DNA of 64,000 nucleotides from Comamonadaceae bacterium. Its GTDB lineage: Bacteria; Pseudomonadota; Gammaproteobacteria; Burkholderiales; Burkholderiaceae_C. Made by a program: the position numbers and the translations under genes. The stretch covers positions 46,515-110,514 of the forward strand of contig CANFYZ010000002.1 in the NCBI GenBank assembly GCA_947451385.1, read 5' to 3'. Each line of letters starts with the position of its first letter. The first letter of the stretch is position 1. Positions 63,213-64,000 of this stretch are shown piece by piece. The notes below the pieces were generated by a model, which was not told the DNA's origin, ran no database searches, and worked only from the letters and a program-made list of their open reading frames with translations.

Positions 63213-64000
63213 ATGGCATTGATCGTACATAAATACGGCGGCACCTCCATGGGGTCGACCGAGCGCATACGCAACGTGGCCAAACGTGTCGCCAAATGGG
63301 CGCGCGCAGGCCATCACATGGTGGTGGTCCCCAGTGCCATGAGCGGTGAAACCAACCGCTTACTGGGTCTGGCCAAAGAGCTGGCCCCCACTAAAACCGA
63401 CTCGGCCTACCACCGCGAACTCGACGCTTTGGCCGCTACAGGCGAGCAGGCCTCATCGGCATTGTTGGCCATTGCCTTGCAAGCCGAAGGCATGCCTTCG
63501 GTCAGCTATGCCGGCTGGCAAGTGCCCATCAAAACCAATGACGCCTACACCAAGGCCCGCATCGAGTCGATTGACGATGCCCGCGTGCGCGCTGACTTGA
63601 ACGCCGGCAAGGTCGTCATCGTTACCGGCTTTCAGGGTGTGGACGAGGCCGGCAACATCACCACCTTGGGCCGTGGCGGCTCGGACACTTCAGCCGTGGC
63701 TGTGGCCGCCGCCATGAAAGCCGACGAATGCCTGATCTACACCGATGTGGACGGTGTCTACACCACCGACCCCCGCGTGGTGCCCGAAGCCCGTCGCCTG
63801 CTGACGGTGAGCTTTGAAGAGATGCTGGAGATGGCCTCCATGGGCTCCAAAGTCTTGCAAATTCGTTCGGTGGAGTTTGCTGGCAAATACAAGGTGCCGA
63901 TGCGGGTGCTGTCCAGCTTCACCCCATGGGACATCGACATTCACGAAGAAGCCAAATCAGGCACATTGATCACTTTTGAGGAAGACGAAAAAATGGAACA
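63213..64000 (+). CDS. lysC: Aspartate kinase, N-terminal part, cut by window edge
   Basis: The first 262 residues of an aspartokinase: [19 protein letters not shown], the substrate-binding [29 protein letters not shown], and [16 protein letters not shown]. It catalyses the first step of lysine, threonine and methionine synthesis. The frame is open to the window edge, so the ACT domains lie outside. The ATG at 63213 gives the normal N-terminus. Confidence 0.96.
   Translation, partial: MALIVHKYGGTSMGSTERIRNVAKRVAKWARAGHHMVVVPSAMSGETNRLLGLAKELAPTKTDSAYHRELDALAATGEQASSALLAIALQAEGMPSVSYAGWQVPIKTNDAYTKARIESIDDARVRADLNAGKVVIVTGFQGVDEAGNITTLGRGGSDTSAVAVAAAMKADECLIYTDVDGVYTTDPRVVPEARRLLTVSFEEMLEMASMGSKVLQIRSVEFAGKYKVPMRVLSSFTPWDIDIHEEAKSGTLITFEEDEKME

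Overview
The window is a high-GC, tightly packed chromosomal stretch of a betaproteobacterium. Order Burkholderiales and family Comamonadaceae (Limnohabitans/Rhodoferax-like) are inferred from gene order and protein style: cco-fnr-hemN, a ribDE-ribBA-ribH-nusB to tolQRA run, a TctC/Bug receptor repertoire, and zapA followed by 6S RNA. The genus is not proven. No CRISPR array, insertion sequence, prophage, tRNA or rRNA was recognised. The left edge cuts a copper ATPase gene and the right edge cuts aspartate kinase.

Region 1 (1-9.6 kb) is the micro-aerobic respiration block: ccoI (partial), ccoS, ccoNOQP, ccoG, a short fixH-type gene, a small membrane protein, fnr (reverse), hemN and a UreH/DsbD-like membrane protein. 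Perfectly palindromic FNR-type sites lie before ccoN and hemN, so the Fnr encoded here probably controls both. Region 2 (9.6-17 kb) holds a TauE/SafE exporter, an acyl-CoA ligase diverging from a tripartite tricarboxylate transporter (tctCBA), and a convergent ketopantoate-reductase-like/FAH-family pair. 6S RNA follows zapA.

Region 3 (17.7-23.5 kb) is a complete cobalamin uptake operon behind a B12 riboswitch: btuB, a BtuF-like protein with no signal peptide, btuF, btuC and btuD. Region 4 (23.6-28.3 kb) is a branched-chain-amino-acid-type ABC importer with a fused LivH-LivM permease. trhO and dnaE then diverge from a 69-bp gap whose two -10 boxes both predict leaderless mRNAs. Next come a probable 5'-truncated cadherin/dockerin-like surface protein, an MgtC/DUF4010 membrane protein and a YhgE/Pip-type transporter.

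Region 5 (37.4-46.3 kb, reverse strand) is a long overlapping run: ribD, ribE, ribBA, ribH, nusB, aminotransferase, ybgC, tolQ, tolR, tolA and a Bug receptor. The RibBA protein has lost the GTP cyclohydrolase II zinc and catalytic motifs. Region 6 (46.4-50.1 kb) holds minor type IV pilin genes (pilE, pilW, pilX, pilV, and fimT on the other strand), with EF-hand-like loops in PilX and PilW. Region 7 (50-64 kb) is housekeeping: nrdR, glyA, a lytic transglycosylase, a large DUF349 protein with an Arg/Gly/Asp-rich segment, an operon of a TPR protein, two cyclophilins and lpxH, then cysS, an AlkA-type glycosylase, accA (TTG start), tilS and lysC (partial).

No wholly new multi-gene system was recognised. 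The most unusual items are the signal-less BtuF paralogue, the paired leaderless promoters at trhO/dnaE, the calcium-loop minor pilins, the degenerate RibBA and the truncated surface-protein fragment.
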